Assembly: GCA_002344785.1 (NCBI GenBank)
Contig: DDUL01000028.1
Location: 78,838 to 142,837 of the forward strand
DNA length: 64,000 nt
Direction of reading: 5' to 3'
Source of the DNA: Bdellovibrionaceae bacterium UBA2339
GTDB taxonomy: Bacteria; Bdellovibrionota; Bdellovibrionia; Bdellovibrionales; JAMPXM01
The notes under the pieces are model-generated. The model saw only the letters and a program-made list of their open reading frames with translations, was not told where the DNA came from and searched no databases. Position 1 is the first letter of the stretch. Every line of letters starts with the position of its first letter. This document shows positions 44,394 through 52,927 of this stretch, in pieces. The translations under genes were made by a program, and so were the position numbers.

Positions 44394-46379
44394 CTAGAGT
44401 TTTTCGAACTGAAAGGCGCCGTCGAACTCGGGCGGTGGCTGTTCGCTAAAGCTGAGCGCTCGGCGCTGCCAAAGTTCGATCAGCTGGCGCGTGTGCGGAT
44501 GATCGGCGATCGACACAAGCTTGCGATGGGCCTCCGCATAGGCGGCTTTGTCGAAAAGCTCCAAGCAGCTTTGAAACTCGCGCTCGAAGTCGACCGACCA
44601 AGACTGGCTGAGCACGAAGACTTCCAAGGCTTGGGCGCGGCCCTTGACGCGAATTCGATCCACGCGTTGGGCGCGTAGGTCCGGCATATGTTCGCGCGCG
44701 GCCAAGTAAGTTGCGGACGAGAGCAGCAGCTTTGAGCCATAGGCCTTATTCGCGCCTTCAAGTCGGCTTGCTAAATTCACGTTGTCGCCGATAGCCGTAT
44801 AGTCCTGTCGGTATTGAGAGCCGACGTTGCCGACAATGACCTCGCCCGAGTTGAGGCCGATGCGGATGCCGAGGCGATCTGAGCCATGCAACTTGGCTTG
44901 GCGCCAAACGCCGAACAAAGTTTCGGCGCTTTCGATCACGCGTTCGGCGGCGCGAACGGCGCGCGCGGCATGATCCGCCTGCCGAAGCGGAGCGCCGAAG
45001 AACGCCACCAAACCATCGCCGGTGTAACTACCGAGTGTAGCGCCTTCGGCGACCAGTGCCGAAGTGATGCTCTCAAAAAATTCATTCAGGCGACCGACAA
45101 GTTCACCAGGCGCCAAGCGCTCCGAAAACGCGGTGAAGTTGGCGAGGTCGATGAACAGGATCGTGATGTCTTCAGCGCGGCCACCTAGCTCCGCGGACTC
45201 AGGATCGGCGAGCAAAGTTTCAATCACATGCGGCGGCAGGTAGCGTTGAAAGGTGGACTTGATCAAATCGCGCTGGCGAAGTCCGTCGACCATGTTCTGC
45301 AGGTCCGTCTCAAGATCCTGAATTTCATGAATCGACGAGCCGCTCAATTTGAGTTGCAGGTCGCCGCCGCGAACTTTTCGGACCTGCGTGCGCATCTCGC
45401 GAATCGGGCGGGACAGGCGCCGCGCGAGAACCACGGCCGCAGCGAATGCCAAGAGACTGACGCCGAAGGCTGCGGGAATTCCTGTCGCGTAGAGATTCAT
45501 CATGAACGGACGCAAAGACTTTCGCAGATCGCGCGACAATCGAAGCTGGCCGAGCACAAAGTCGCCGGCGATGCGTAGTTCGCGCTGCTCTTCGATGCCG
45601 TGCTCAGGGTCGAAGTCTTCGCCAAACTGAAGTTCGCCATCCGCGCTTTGAATTTCGATTCGCACACCTTGCAGCTCAGCGAGCTTTTCAAACAGCGGCG
45701 AAGCCGGATCGGCCACCACCACATAGCCCAAGACCTGTTCGTTGACGACAATGGGTCGGCCCAACAGCAAAAGCGGTTCACTGAGATGTCTGAGGCTCTT
45801 TCGTCCCGCCGCAGAGTCCTGGCTCAGAAGAGAAACTGCTAAACCCTCTGACTCCATCTGATCCAAAAATTCAGCGCGAAGATCTGGAGCCTCGCCGAGC
45901 GCGACCTCGCCTCCGGATTGATAAATCAACTGGCGCTCGCGATCCAACAACAAGAGCAGCGCATGATCCGTAAAGAGCGGTGTCTTCACCGACCGAAAAT
46001 AGCGGTTGGCTTCTTCCAGGTCAGCGCGCGTGACTTTGGATTCGGCGAGCCCCAGCGATTCGTCTTGCCGACTCAAATGCGCCAGGCGCGCACGAATCAG
46101 CGGATCGGCCACGGAACCACCGATTTGCTTGGCTAATGCTTCAATCGCCACATCCACACTGTTGCTGATTTCCTGCGCCCCCAACGCCAACTGCGCTGCG
46201 GCTGCGTCGCGAGCCGCGCGGCGGGCCGCACCTATGCCGACCAAAAGACTTGAGCCGATCGCCAAGAAGGTGATCACGCCGATCGCAAGACCCAATACCC
46301 AGCTGAGTGAAATTCGGCGTGCGCGCGAAGTGAGTGTCAAACCGCGTGAATCCTGAGATTGCTCTGTGGCCTCGCTCAA
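44394..46379 (-). CDS. Transmembrane class III adenylate/guanylate cyclase with HAMP domain
   Basis: 661 residues. TTG 46379 has TAAGGA eight bases upstream, overlapping the stop of the cupredoxin gene. Two membrane spans (about 26-48 and 300-320) flank a large periplasmic sensor domain; a HAMP region (about 320-375) follows, then a class III cyclase domain (about 405-575). Catalytic signatures are intact: metal Asp in ILFIDLANFTAF, second Asp in YTGDGLVAFFGAP, and GDNVNLASRLE with the transition-state Asn/Arg. It is probably an adenylate cyclase. Organised with a periplasmic cupredoxin and a barrel, it may sense envelope or copper/redox state. Confidence 0.88.
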   Translation of the reverse strand: MSEATEQSQDSRGLTLTSRARRISLSWVLGLAIGVITFLAIGSSLLVGIGAARRAARDAAAAQLALGAQEISNSVDVAIEALAKQIGGSVADPLIRARLAHLSRQDESLGLAESKVTRADLEEANRYFRSVKTPLFTDHALLLLLDRERQLIYQSGGEVALGEAPDLRAEFLDQMESEGLAVSLLSQDSAAGRKSLRHLSEPLLLLGRPIVVNEQVLGYVVVADPASPLFEKLAELQGVRIEIQSADGELQFGEDFDPEHGIEEQRELRIAGDFVLGQLRLSRDLRKSLRPFMMNLYATGIPAAFGVSLLAFAAAVVLARRLSRPIREMRTQVRKVRGGDLQLKLSGSSIHEIQDLETDLQNMVDGLRQRDLIKSTFQRYLPPHVIETLLADPESAELGGRAEDITILFIDLANFTAFSERLAPGELVGRLNEFFESITSALVAEGATLGSYTGDGLVAFFGAPLRQADHAARAVRAAERVIESAETLFGVWRQAKLHGSDRLGIRIGLNSGEVIVGNVGSQYRQDYTAIGDNVNLASRLEGANKAYGSKLLLSSATYLAAREHMPDLRAQRVDRIRVKGRAQALEVFVLSQSWSVDFEREFQSCLELFDKAAYAEAHRKLVSIADHPHTRQLIELWQRRALSFSEQPPPEFDGAFQFEKL

Positions 46380-46390
46380 ATTCGACGTCC

Positions 46391-47086
46391 TTAGTACTTC
46401 GATTTTTTGTAAGGCTTCCCGTGTTTGTTCAAATGCGCAGGCGGAGTTTTGCTGAGCACCAGCTTGAACTCATGTTGCAACTCACCACCCGTGAAATCGA
46501 ATTCTTGCGATAGGGCTCGAGCCCGCGGGTGATAGGCGAAGACTTTAAGTTTTCGCCGCGGAAGTCCAGTCAGACTGAATTGTCCATCGGCCGTGGGCTG
46601 TGTGTAGCGGCGATTGGGCAACACGAGCACAGTGAGGCTCATCTGCGGGTGAATGTTGCAGAAGATCTGCACCAAGCCCGTCTTATTGAAGGTGACTTCT
46701 TGTTGAGTGCCCGGAGACTGATCGCCGAGGTCAAACTCTTTGGCCTCAGAAGTGGAGAACACATTGTGCACGAGTGTGTCGATGTTTGCGAAACGCACCT
46801 TCTGCCCGCGCGTGATCGGCAGCACGCTGGGTACGAAGTTTGTTTCCTTTTGCTCAACGGACTTCAGCTCGCTCGGTGCGGCTTCGCTCAGACCCACAGC
46901 GTAGATCACCACGCGATTCATCTCCGCCTGAAGTTCGGTCGCGGCGTCTTTGCTTTCAAGAATCACTCGTCCGCGCAATTGCCCCGTGGCCTCTGAACTT
47001 TGCGCTAGTCCCGGCTGGCTCCACATGCCGCACGCCAAGACAACAAGGGCGCCGCAGAGTCGTCCAGAGCGCCGCCGCAAAATCAC
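46391..47086 (-). CDS. Periplasmic cupredoxin-domain protein
   Basis: 231 residues from GTG 47086, whose start overlaps the upstream stop as GTGA. Signal peptide to about residue 29 (ending GLAQ). The cupredoxin core lies about residues 75-155: HNVFS supplies the first His, and FCNIHPQM supplies Cys, His and Met, the full type 1 copper set. A C-terminal carboxypeptidase-like beta domain (QFSLTGLPRRKLKVFAYHPRA) follows. It resembles proteins annotated as methylamine utilisation-like. It lies between the barrel gene and the cyclase gene, so all three are co-transcribed. Confidence 0.82.
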   Translation of the reverse strand: MILRRRSGRLCGALVVLACGMWSQPGLAQSSEATGQLRGRVILESKDAATELQAEMNRVVIYAVGLSEAAPSELKSVEQKETNFVPSVLPITRGQKVRFANIDTLVHNVFSTSEAKEFDLGDQSPGTQQEVTFNKTGLVQIFCNIHPQMSLTVLVLPNRRYTQPTADGQFSLTGLPRRKLKVFAYHPRARALSQEFDFTGGELQHEFKLVLSKTPPAHLNKHGKPYKKSKY

Positions 47087-47892
47087 AGTGTCACCCCAAA
47101 CATGAATCGCGGCATAAAGAGCGTGTCTTGATCTTTGCGCACGCCCGTGAGCGCGCCGACGGTGATCCAATAATTTTTGTGAAACACATTGATCACCGGT
47201 CCAGCCATCAAGTTATTGAGTTGTTCTTTGTAACCAGGAAGTCCGCGCTCAAAGAACACTTCGCCGCCCAAGAGCAATCCGCGGCGCACGCGATGCACAT
47301 AACCGAGCGAAGCCGTGGCAATGCGCAACCAGTGTTCCGTCGGGCCAAGGTCCATCATGTGTCCCAAATCCAAAGTCACATGCGAACCGTTGAGGTCGCC
47401 ATAGGCCGTCACAAGATTCAGGCCCCACCACTGTGTCGTATCCAAGGGCCCCGTGTTGCGTCCGTCGCGTCCATCATTGAAGTTCTGCTGTAAAAATCCG
47501 CGCGTGAGAAAATGAAAGCGCCGACCTTCAGTGAGCGGATTGGTCCACAAGTAGCGAACTTCGCCGGCCATGTTGGCCATCTTCATCGGCGTGCCGCTAC
47601 CGCCCATGATCTCCCAGGGAAAGGCCAGCTCCAGCTGATTGGTGACGCCAATCACCGGTGCGAACCAGATGTAGCCAATGTGCATTTGCGTATTGCGCTT
47701 CGACCAAAGCCACTGCTCCAGCTCGACTTCTCCCTCGCGCAACACCTCGGCGTCCCACACCCAAGTGAAGGGACGCTTGCCGGCCGAGGCCACAGGCGCA
47801 AGGCACAGAACCAGCGCACTGATCACTGCGGCTCTGAAGATCGACAAACGCGTGATTCTCAGCGCGGCTCGGCTTCGCAACATAGGCTTCAT
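47083..47892 (-). CDS. Probable outer-membrane beta-barrel protein
   Basis: 269 residues from ATG 47892 (AGGGAGG nine bases upstream). A signal peptide ends near residue 37 (PVASA). The rest is rich in alternating strands with aromatic girdle residues (HIGYIWFAP, ELAFPWEIM, WWGLNLVTAY, MFGVTL at the end), as in small outer-membrane barrels. Function unknown. First gene of a barrel-cupredoxin-cyclase operon. Confidence 0.7.
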   Translation of the reverse strand: MKPMLRSRAALRITRLSIFRAAVISALVLCLAPVASAGKRPFTWVWDAEVLREGEVELEQWLWSKRNTQMHIGYIWFAPVIGVTNQLELAFPWEIMGGSGTPMKMANMAGEVRYLWTNPLTEGRRFHFLTRGFLQQNFNDGRDGRNTGPLDTTQWWGLNLVTAYGDLNGSHVTLDLGHMMDLGPTEHWLRIATASLGYVHRVRRGLLLGGEVFFERGLPGYKEQLNNLMAGPVINVFHKNYWITVGALTGVRKDQDTLFMPRFMFGVTL

Positions 47893-47956
47893 TGAACCGC
47901 CTCCCTGCACGGCGGTCTAGCGGAAGTTCGTCCCTGATCATCGGAAGTCGTTGGGC

Positions 47957-47989
47957 AAAAAAAAGCCCCGGCACTTGGCCAGGGCTTTT
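47957..47989 (-). terminator. Rho-independent terminator of the rplM-rpsI operon
   Basis: On the minus strand, arms GCCCTGGC (47985-47978) and GCCGGGGC (47972-47965) pair with one mismatch, and eight T follow (47964-47957). It lies 24 bases after the rpsI stop. Confidence 0.8.
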
Positions 47990-48012
47990 GAACCAGAAGT
48001 GGCTCGAGGCGA

Positions 48013-48417
48013 TCAACGCTTCGAGTACTGGTAGCGCTTGCGGGCGCCAGCCAAACCGTACTTCTTACGCTCAACCATACGTTGATCGCGCGTGAGGTAG
48101 CCGGCCTTCTTCAGTGTCGGACGAAGAGCCTCATCAAAAGCGCAGAGGGCTCGCGAAATGCCCAAACGAATCGCGCCAGCTTGGCCCGACTCACCACCAC
48201 CTGCGACGGTGATGAAGGCGTCGAACTTGCCTTGATTCGAAGTGGCCATCAAAGGCTGCTGAATCACCATGCGCGAAGTTTTTCGCGAAAGGTAAATGTC
48301 CACGGGGCGACCGTTAATGGTGAGCTTGCCCGAGCCAGGCTTCAGGAAGACACGCGCCGCGCTGGTTTTGCGACGGCCTGTTGCGTAGTAGAATTTTGCC
48401 GCTGACTTAGCTGCCAT
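48013..48417 (-). CDS. rpsI: 30S ribosomal protein S9
   Basis: 134 residues. The universal S9 features are present: [18 protein letters not shown] at the N-terminus, [22 protein letters not shown] in the middle and the basic tail RKRYQYSKR that reaches the ribosomal P site. It follows rplM by 11 bases, the conserved L13-S9 order. Confidence 0.98.
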   Translation of the reverse strand: MAAKSAAKFYYATGRRKTSAARVFLKPGSGKLTINGRPVDIYLSRKTSRMVIQQPLMATSNQGKFDAFITVAGGGESGQAGAIRLGISRALCAFDEALRPTLKKAGYLTRDQRMVERKKYGLAGARKRYQYSKR

Positions 48418-48428
48418 GTGTGTTCCCC

Positions 48429-48875
48429 TCAGTTCTTGATCTCAAGCGGTTGCGGTTTCTGAACGGCGTGCGGATGTGTTCCGCCTTTGTACGCCTTCAG
48501 CTTGGTCAGAAGCGACTTCGACAATTTGTTTTTCGGGAGCATGCCGTAGACGGCGTCCTGAATCACAAACTCGGGATCTTTCTCCAGCATCTCACGAGCT
48601 GTGAGCGACTTGAGCGATCCGAAAAATCGCGAATGACGATAGTAGCGCTTTTCATCGAGCTTGTTGCCCGACATCTGCACCTTCTCGGCGTTGATGACGA
48701 TGACGAAATCGCCGGCGTCTTGGTTCGGAGTGAACTGCGGCTTGTGCTTGCCGCGCAGTACTCTCGCGATCTCTGTCGCGATTCGACCGATGCTCTTGTC
48801 AGCGGCGTCGACAACCCACCACTGGCGGGGCACTTCGCCCGTCTTTGCTTGCCATGTTCCGTTAGCCAAACCCAT
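48429..48875 (-). CDS. rplM: 50S ribosomal protein L13
   Basis: 148 residues with [39 protein letters not shown] core (here [11 protein letters not shown]) and [11 protein letters not shown], the L13 signature. AAAGG precedes the ATG. A 354-base gap lies upstream; I did not find a recognisable L13 autoregulatory leader in it. Confidence 0.97.
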   Translation of the reverse strand: MGLANGTWQAKTGEVPRQWWVVDAADKSIGRIATEIARVLRGKHKPQFTPNQDAGDFVIVINAEKVQMSGNKLDEKRYYRHSRFFGSLKSLTAREMLEKDPEFVIQDAVYGMLPKNKLSKSLLTKLKAYKGGTHPHAVQKPQPLEIKN

Positions 48876-49229
48876 GTTTGCTGCCTTTACTTGATTCGAG
48901 CCGCACGACTGAGAATCAACCGGGTGAGATCACCTCGGAAGTTCTCCTTCTTGCGGAAGTTAAAGTTCAAATTTCGCGCTCAATGCTGAGGCCCACGGGC
49001 GAGAGTCGCGCTGTCGGTTGCATTTGTGCGGTTCCGGGGGCTCGAGTTGATCCAAATTGTGGAGAAGGATCAGTCGATTCGGTCTGGCGCAAACTGGCCG
49101 GGCTTGATGCTCGACGGGACAAACTCAGTTTTTGAGCAGATTCTCAGCGGTTCCGGCGAAATCCGAATCCCGGCTTGTGGAGGGCGCGAGACGGCGAAAG
49201 TTTCCAGGAAACGCAGAGAACTCGAAGGA
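48876..49229. other. Intergenic region upstream of rplM
   Basis: 354 bases between truA and rplM on the same strand. It should hold the ribosomal operon promoter. I could not fix a convincing -35/-10 pair, and saw no terminator with a T-run after truA and no protein-coding frame with a family signature. Confidence 0.4.
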
Positions 49230-50078
49230 TTAGAGCTTGAGGCATCTCTTGTCAAGTTCAGGGGGGTAATCCACCTGGACCAAAAACAGCCCTTGCGGCG
49301 CGGCCGTATTGCCTGCGGCACGGCGGTCTTGAGCGGCCAAGATGCGGGCCATGTCCTCCGCCGGGCGGGCATTCAATTGTAAATCCACCAAGCATCCCAC
49401 GATGTTGCGGACCATCTGCTTGAGAAAGCCCTCGCCTCGAATCGTGAAAATCATCGTGTCGTTGGCGTCTCGAACCCAGCGGGCTTCGTCGACACGGCGA
49501 ACAGTGGTTTCGGTCGGGGTGCCTGCCGTCTGAAAGCTTTTGAAGTCATGCGTGCCGACCAGCATCTGGCTGGCTGCGTTGAGCTGGTCCAAATCCAGGG
49601 GTTGGCGGACCCACCAAGTCGTTCGGTGCCGATGCGCGCTGGGGACTCGGCGATTGAGAATGGAATAGCGGTAGGTCTTTTGCGTGGCGCAAGCGATGGC
49701 ATGGAAATCATGGGGCGCGAGGTAGGCCTGCTTGATCACCAGGGTGTCGGGCGTCAGGCATTGCAGCGAGTAGCGCAGGTCGCGAAAGCGTCGCGGGTCT
49801 TGGGCCGCATCGAAGTGAGCCACTTGCATGAGCGCGTGGACGCCTGCATCCGTGCGCGAGGCACCCACCACCGAGAGAGCTTCGCCGAAGAGCTGGCGGA
49901 CCGCGGCCTCGATCGTGCCCTGAACCGTCGTTTGCGAAGTTTGTCGTTGCCAGCCCGCGTAGTCCGTTCCGTCGTAAGCCAGATCCAAGCGGACGCGGAA
50001 GCGCTCGGGCGCGCAGTGACGGTAAGCTTTGCGCTCGGCGGGGGATTCGTCGGTGTCTTCAGCATCGTGTTCGGCCAT
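49230..50078 (-). CDS. truA: tRNA pseudouridine synthase A
   Basis: Makes pseudouridine at positions 38-40 of tRNA anticodon arms. ATG 50078 with TAAGG upstream gives 282 residues; the frame stays open much further upstream but runs through the neighbouring gene. The catalytic Asp lies in GASRTDAGVHA, with DLAYDGTDYAGWQRQ at the start of the domain and FLKQMVRNIVGCLV near the end. About 25 extra residues precede the core. Five bases separate it from the CFI-box/barrel gene, so they may share a transcript. Confidence 0.95.
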   Translation of the reverse strand: MAEHDAEDTDESPAERKAYRHCAPERFRVRLDLAYDGTDYAGWQRQTSQTTVQGTIEAAVRQLFGEALSVVGASRTDAGVHALMQVAHFDAAQDPRRFRDLRYSLQCLTPDTLVIKQAYLAPHDFHAIACATQKTYRYSILNRRVPSAHRHRTTWWVRQPLDLDQLNAASQMLVGTHDFKSFQTAGTPTETTVRRVDEARWVRDANDTMIFTIRGEGFLKQMVRNIVGCLVDLQLNARPAEDMARILAAQDRRAAGNTAAPQGLFLVQVDYPPELDKRCLKL

Positions 50079-50083
50079 AGGCC

Positions 50084-52723
50084 TTAGAAGTCGAACGACA
50101 AGCCTGCCGAGATCAAGTTCGAAGAGATATCGAGGTCCTTTTTCACGCCCACGATCTGCCGATACTGAAGCGTGAGCCACACGTGGTTGATGCCGTAGTC
50201 GGCGTCGAGGTGCAAAATCGAGGTCGGATCCAAACCGTCGAGCAGAATATTGAGGCCGCCGGCCGCAACCGCCGCGGGTGCGCCGCCATAGCGCGGAGCT
50301 TTGGTGTCGTCGCGAAGCTCGATGATGGGCGCGTACATGCCGCCGCCCTCGACGAAGGGAACAAACAGCTGCGAGTCCCAAAACTGAAAGCGGTAAAGCA
50401 ACGTCGCTTGCAGCGGCAGCATCAAGAAGGTGAAGCGTTCATCGGTTTCTTCATCGATGCGCGCGGGATTCTTGAAGCGGCCCTTGGCTTGCGCGCTGAT
50501 GATGCCAACTTCGGCGCGCAAACCCATGCGGCCGATGGCGCGCGTGAACGGATATTCATAGTCGAAACCAATCGCGGGCAAGACGCTTGAGCTTTTGTAG
50601 ATTTGCTTGAAGGTGAGTCCGTTGTCGGGGTTGCGAAGATCTGGTGGTGACAAAACACCAAAGCGAACTCCCGCGGCGCCGACGAATTCCGACTTCTCGA
50701 CGGGATAGTAAAATTCGCCTTGCGTGCTGATGCTCATCGGCTTTTCGCGACCGCCTTGACCGGAGAACTCGATCGGCGGGGGCGCGCCGTGCAGGTGTTG
50801 ACCTTCTCGCGTCACGCGCTCGGGCTGCGCGAAGGTGCCGAGGGCGGCGTTATCGACGTCATCGGTGTCGTGATAGTATTCGCCCTCTTCGCCGACGGCC
50901 TTCGGGCGCTTGAGCATCGGCGCGAGCTGCAATCCGCCCGCGGGCTCGAGTGGTTCGATCAAAGGCGCGGGAGTGGGCGAGGCCAAAGGCTCTGCATTCG
51001 GCGTGGTGTCGGCGACTTGCTCGGGCTCTTCGTCTGTAGCGCCGGGTTCTTCAGCGCCGGGCTGAGGGTACTCGGGTGCCGCGACTTCTTCGTCTTCGGG
51101 TCCGGGATCTGCGTCAGTGGCTTGGGCCTCGCTGAGATTTTCTTCAAGCGCCGCCTCTTCGCTCTCGTCGACTTGCGAGAAGCCGACGCTGGGCGCGACG
51201 ATCAGCAAAGCGCAAGCGACAAGGCCCGCGATGGCTTGCTGCGAGGATCGCGAGCGACCTCGCCAAATGCCGATGCCGAGTGCGGCGGTCGCCAAAGCGG
51301 CGATCGCGGCAAGTGTCGACCACCAGCCGGCTCGAAGAACCCAGCGCGCGAGCGCCGTGACCGGAGTGAGTGCGGTTCGCACGAAGGGCTTCCACTCTGG
51401 GTGGCGCTCAAGCGCTTGGGCGAGCGGCGGACTGAGTCGATAATAAAGCTGCACCAGCGCGCGACCGACGGCTGAGCTTTGCAGGCGCTGATCGCGAAAG
51501 TCGCGCAGCAGTTCAACTTCGCGGCTCATGTTGCTGCCGTGTGCGGCCGTGGCAATGAAACAACTGGATTGTGAAAGCACGCCCACGACTTCGCCGGGTG
51601 TTGCTGTTCGACAAGTGGTGGAGGCGGGATTCACGCCCCGGGTGCAATCATTGTTGTCGGCGGCCGCCGTGTAGTAGCCAACGTTGCCAGCGGCGTCGAC
51701 GACGGCGGCGCGGAAGTAGTAGGTCTGTTCGTTTTTGAGCGATTCAATGCGCTTGGGGCTTACGCTAAAGCTTGAGACATCCGTCGAGTTGATGGGCAAA
51801 TCGACGTAGTTGCTGCCGGCGCCGATGAAATCGAAACCGCGGTCATCGAAGTAGAAGCGCACGAACTTGAATTGAATGTTGTTGCCGCTCGGAAAACCGT
51901 TGAGAGCTTCGAGTGAGCGAACAAAAGCTTTGGAGTCGCCGGATCCCATCTCGAAATAGCAAATGCCGATGGCCGAGGTCACTGAGCAGTTGTCCGCCAC
52001 GCTTGTGCCGCCCGCGCTCGCGCCTTGGCCGATTTCGCGGCGAATGACGAAGTTGACGGTTCGGTAATCATCTCCCGAGCCATCAAGTCGATCGTCGCCA
52101 TCGGACGAAATGCCGATGCGAAGCGATCCGGTCACGCCGTCGGCTGTCGGCACGCAGAGCGAGCCACTGTCGGAAGCCTTGGCGAACAAGCGACTGCAAA
52201 CATTTTCCCACGTGAGCTCGATGGTCGCCGTGCTGCCTTTGGCCACACTGCTCGGGGCTGATGCCAAGGTGATGGCGTTTTGTCCGTCAGCGTCTGTCAC
52301 TACGGGGCGCCCGTCGGTGGCATCGCTCGACATGCTGATTTGCAAAAGCAAGTTCGGGTGAATGCGGCGGTTGTTGCAGGCTTGCGATAAGTTGTTGCCG
52401 GCATCGGGGATGGTGTCGGTGCCGTCGATGAAGCGGCAGGTGTTGCAAGTTTCCGTTGAGCTGGTGGTGTCGCAGCGAGCGACATCTCCGGCGACGCCGC
52501 CATAGATCGTCACCGAGGCACTGCCGACGCCATCGGCGTTGGAGGCGCGCTGAACCGATGAGATGGTGAGCGCGGCATGCGCGGCTGTTGGCATGATGAG
52601 CAGAGTCAGCATCGCGCCAATCCATGATCTTAAGATCCGCACCGATCTGTGTGGATGCGAGTGGAGAGGGGCTTGCAATGTCGAGTCTTGCAATGTGTTT
52701 CGGCTCATCGAGTTCTTAGGCAT
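50084..52723 (-). CDS. CFI-box C-terminal-motif protein fused to an outer-membrane beta-barrel
   Basis: 879 residues. A signal peptide ends near residue 50 (AAHA). Residues 51-380 form a Cys-containing, beta-rich extracytoplasmic domain. Near 388 stands CFIATAAHGS, followed by LLRDFRDQRL and YYRLSPPLAQ: the CFI-box sorting-type motif I know from C-termini of deltaproteobacterial surface proteins. It is followed, as usual, by a hydrophobic span (about 462-482) and a basic cluster (WRGRSRSS). Here the chain does not end: a second signal-like hydrophobic segment (about 495-513), an acidic Pro-rich linker (about 515-640) and a C-terminal barrel domain ending SAGLSFDF follow. Start could also be ATG 52708. 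Confidence 0.75.
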   Translation of the reverse strand: MPKNSMSRNTLQDSTLQAPLHSHPHRSVRILRSWIGAMLTLLIMPTAAHAALTISSVQRASNADGVGSASVTIYGGVAGDVARCDTTSSTETCNTCRFIDGTDTIPDAGNNLSQACNNRRIHPNLLLQISMSSDATDGRPVVTDADGQNAITLASAPSSVAKGSTATIELTWENVCSRLFAKASDSGSLCVPTADGVTGSLRIGISSDGDDRLDGSGDDYRTVNFVIRREIGQGASAGGTSVADNCSVTSAIGICYFEMGSGDSKAFVRSLEALNGFPSGNNIQFKFVRFYFDDRGFDFIGAGSNYVDLPINSTDVSSFSVSPKRIESLKNEQTYYFRAAVVDAAGNVGYYTAAADNNDCTRGVNPASTTCRTATPGEVVGVLSQSSCFIATAAHGSNMSREVELLRDFRDQRLQSSAVGRALVQLYYRLSPPLAQALERHPEWKPFVRTALTPVTALARWVLRAGWWSTLAAIAALATAALGIGIWRGRSRSSQQAIAGLVACALLIVAPSVGFSQVDESEEAALEENLSEAQATDADPGPEDEEVAAPEYPQPGAEEPGATDEEPEQVADTTPNAEPLASPTPAPLIEPLEPAGGLQLAPMLKRPKAVGEEGEYYHDTDDVDNAALGTFAQPERVTREGQHLHGAPPPIEFSGQGGREKPMSISTQGEFYYPVEKSEFVGAAGVRFGVLSPPDLRNPDNGLTFKQIYKSSSVLPAIGFDYEYPFTRAIGRMGLRAEVGIISAQAKGRFKNPARIDEETDERFTFLMLPLQATLLYRFQFWDSQLFVPFVEGGGMYAPIIELRDDTKAPRYGGAPAAVAAGGLNILLDGLDPTSILHLDADYGINHVWLTLQYRQIVGVKKDLDISSNLISAGLSFDF

Positions 52724-52927
52724 GCGTCAATTGGAGCAAAGGCCTACGTGGATGTCCAGTGGCGTTCGCTCACAATTTCAGCTTGGCGGGGGATTCAGAA
52801 GGAATTGAGGCTCCATCGAGCGGAAAATTATTGGGCCCGGCGGGTCTTCATGCCAGCCTATGCAGGAAAAGTTTCTGACTTCGTCGAAAGTTCGAAAAGG
52901 GACCTCAAGAGACCCAAAGGTGAACGA

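Noticed and set aside
49230..50381. truA frame extended by about 100 codons
   Set aside because: The extension runs through the 3' end of the CFI-box/barrel gene; ATG 50078 has TAAGG and gives normal TruA length.
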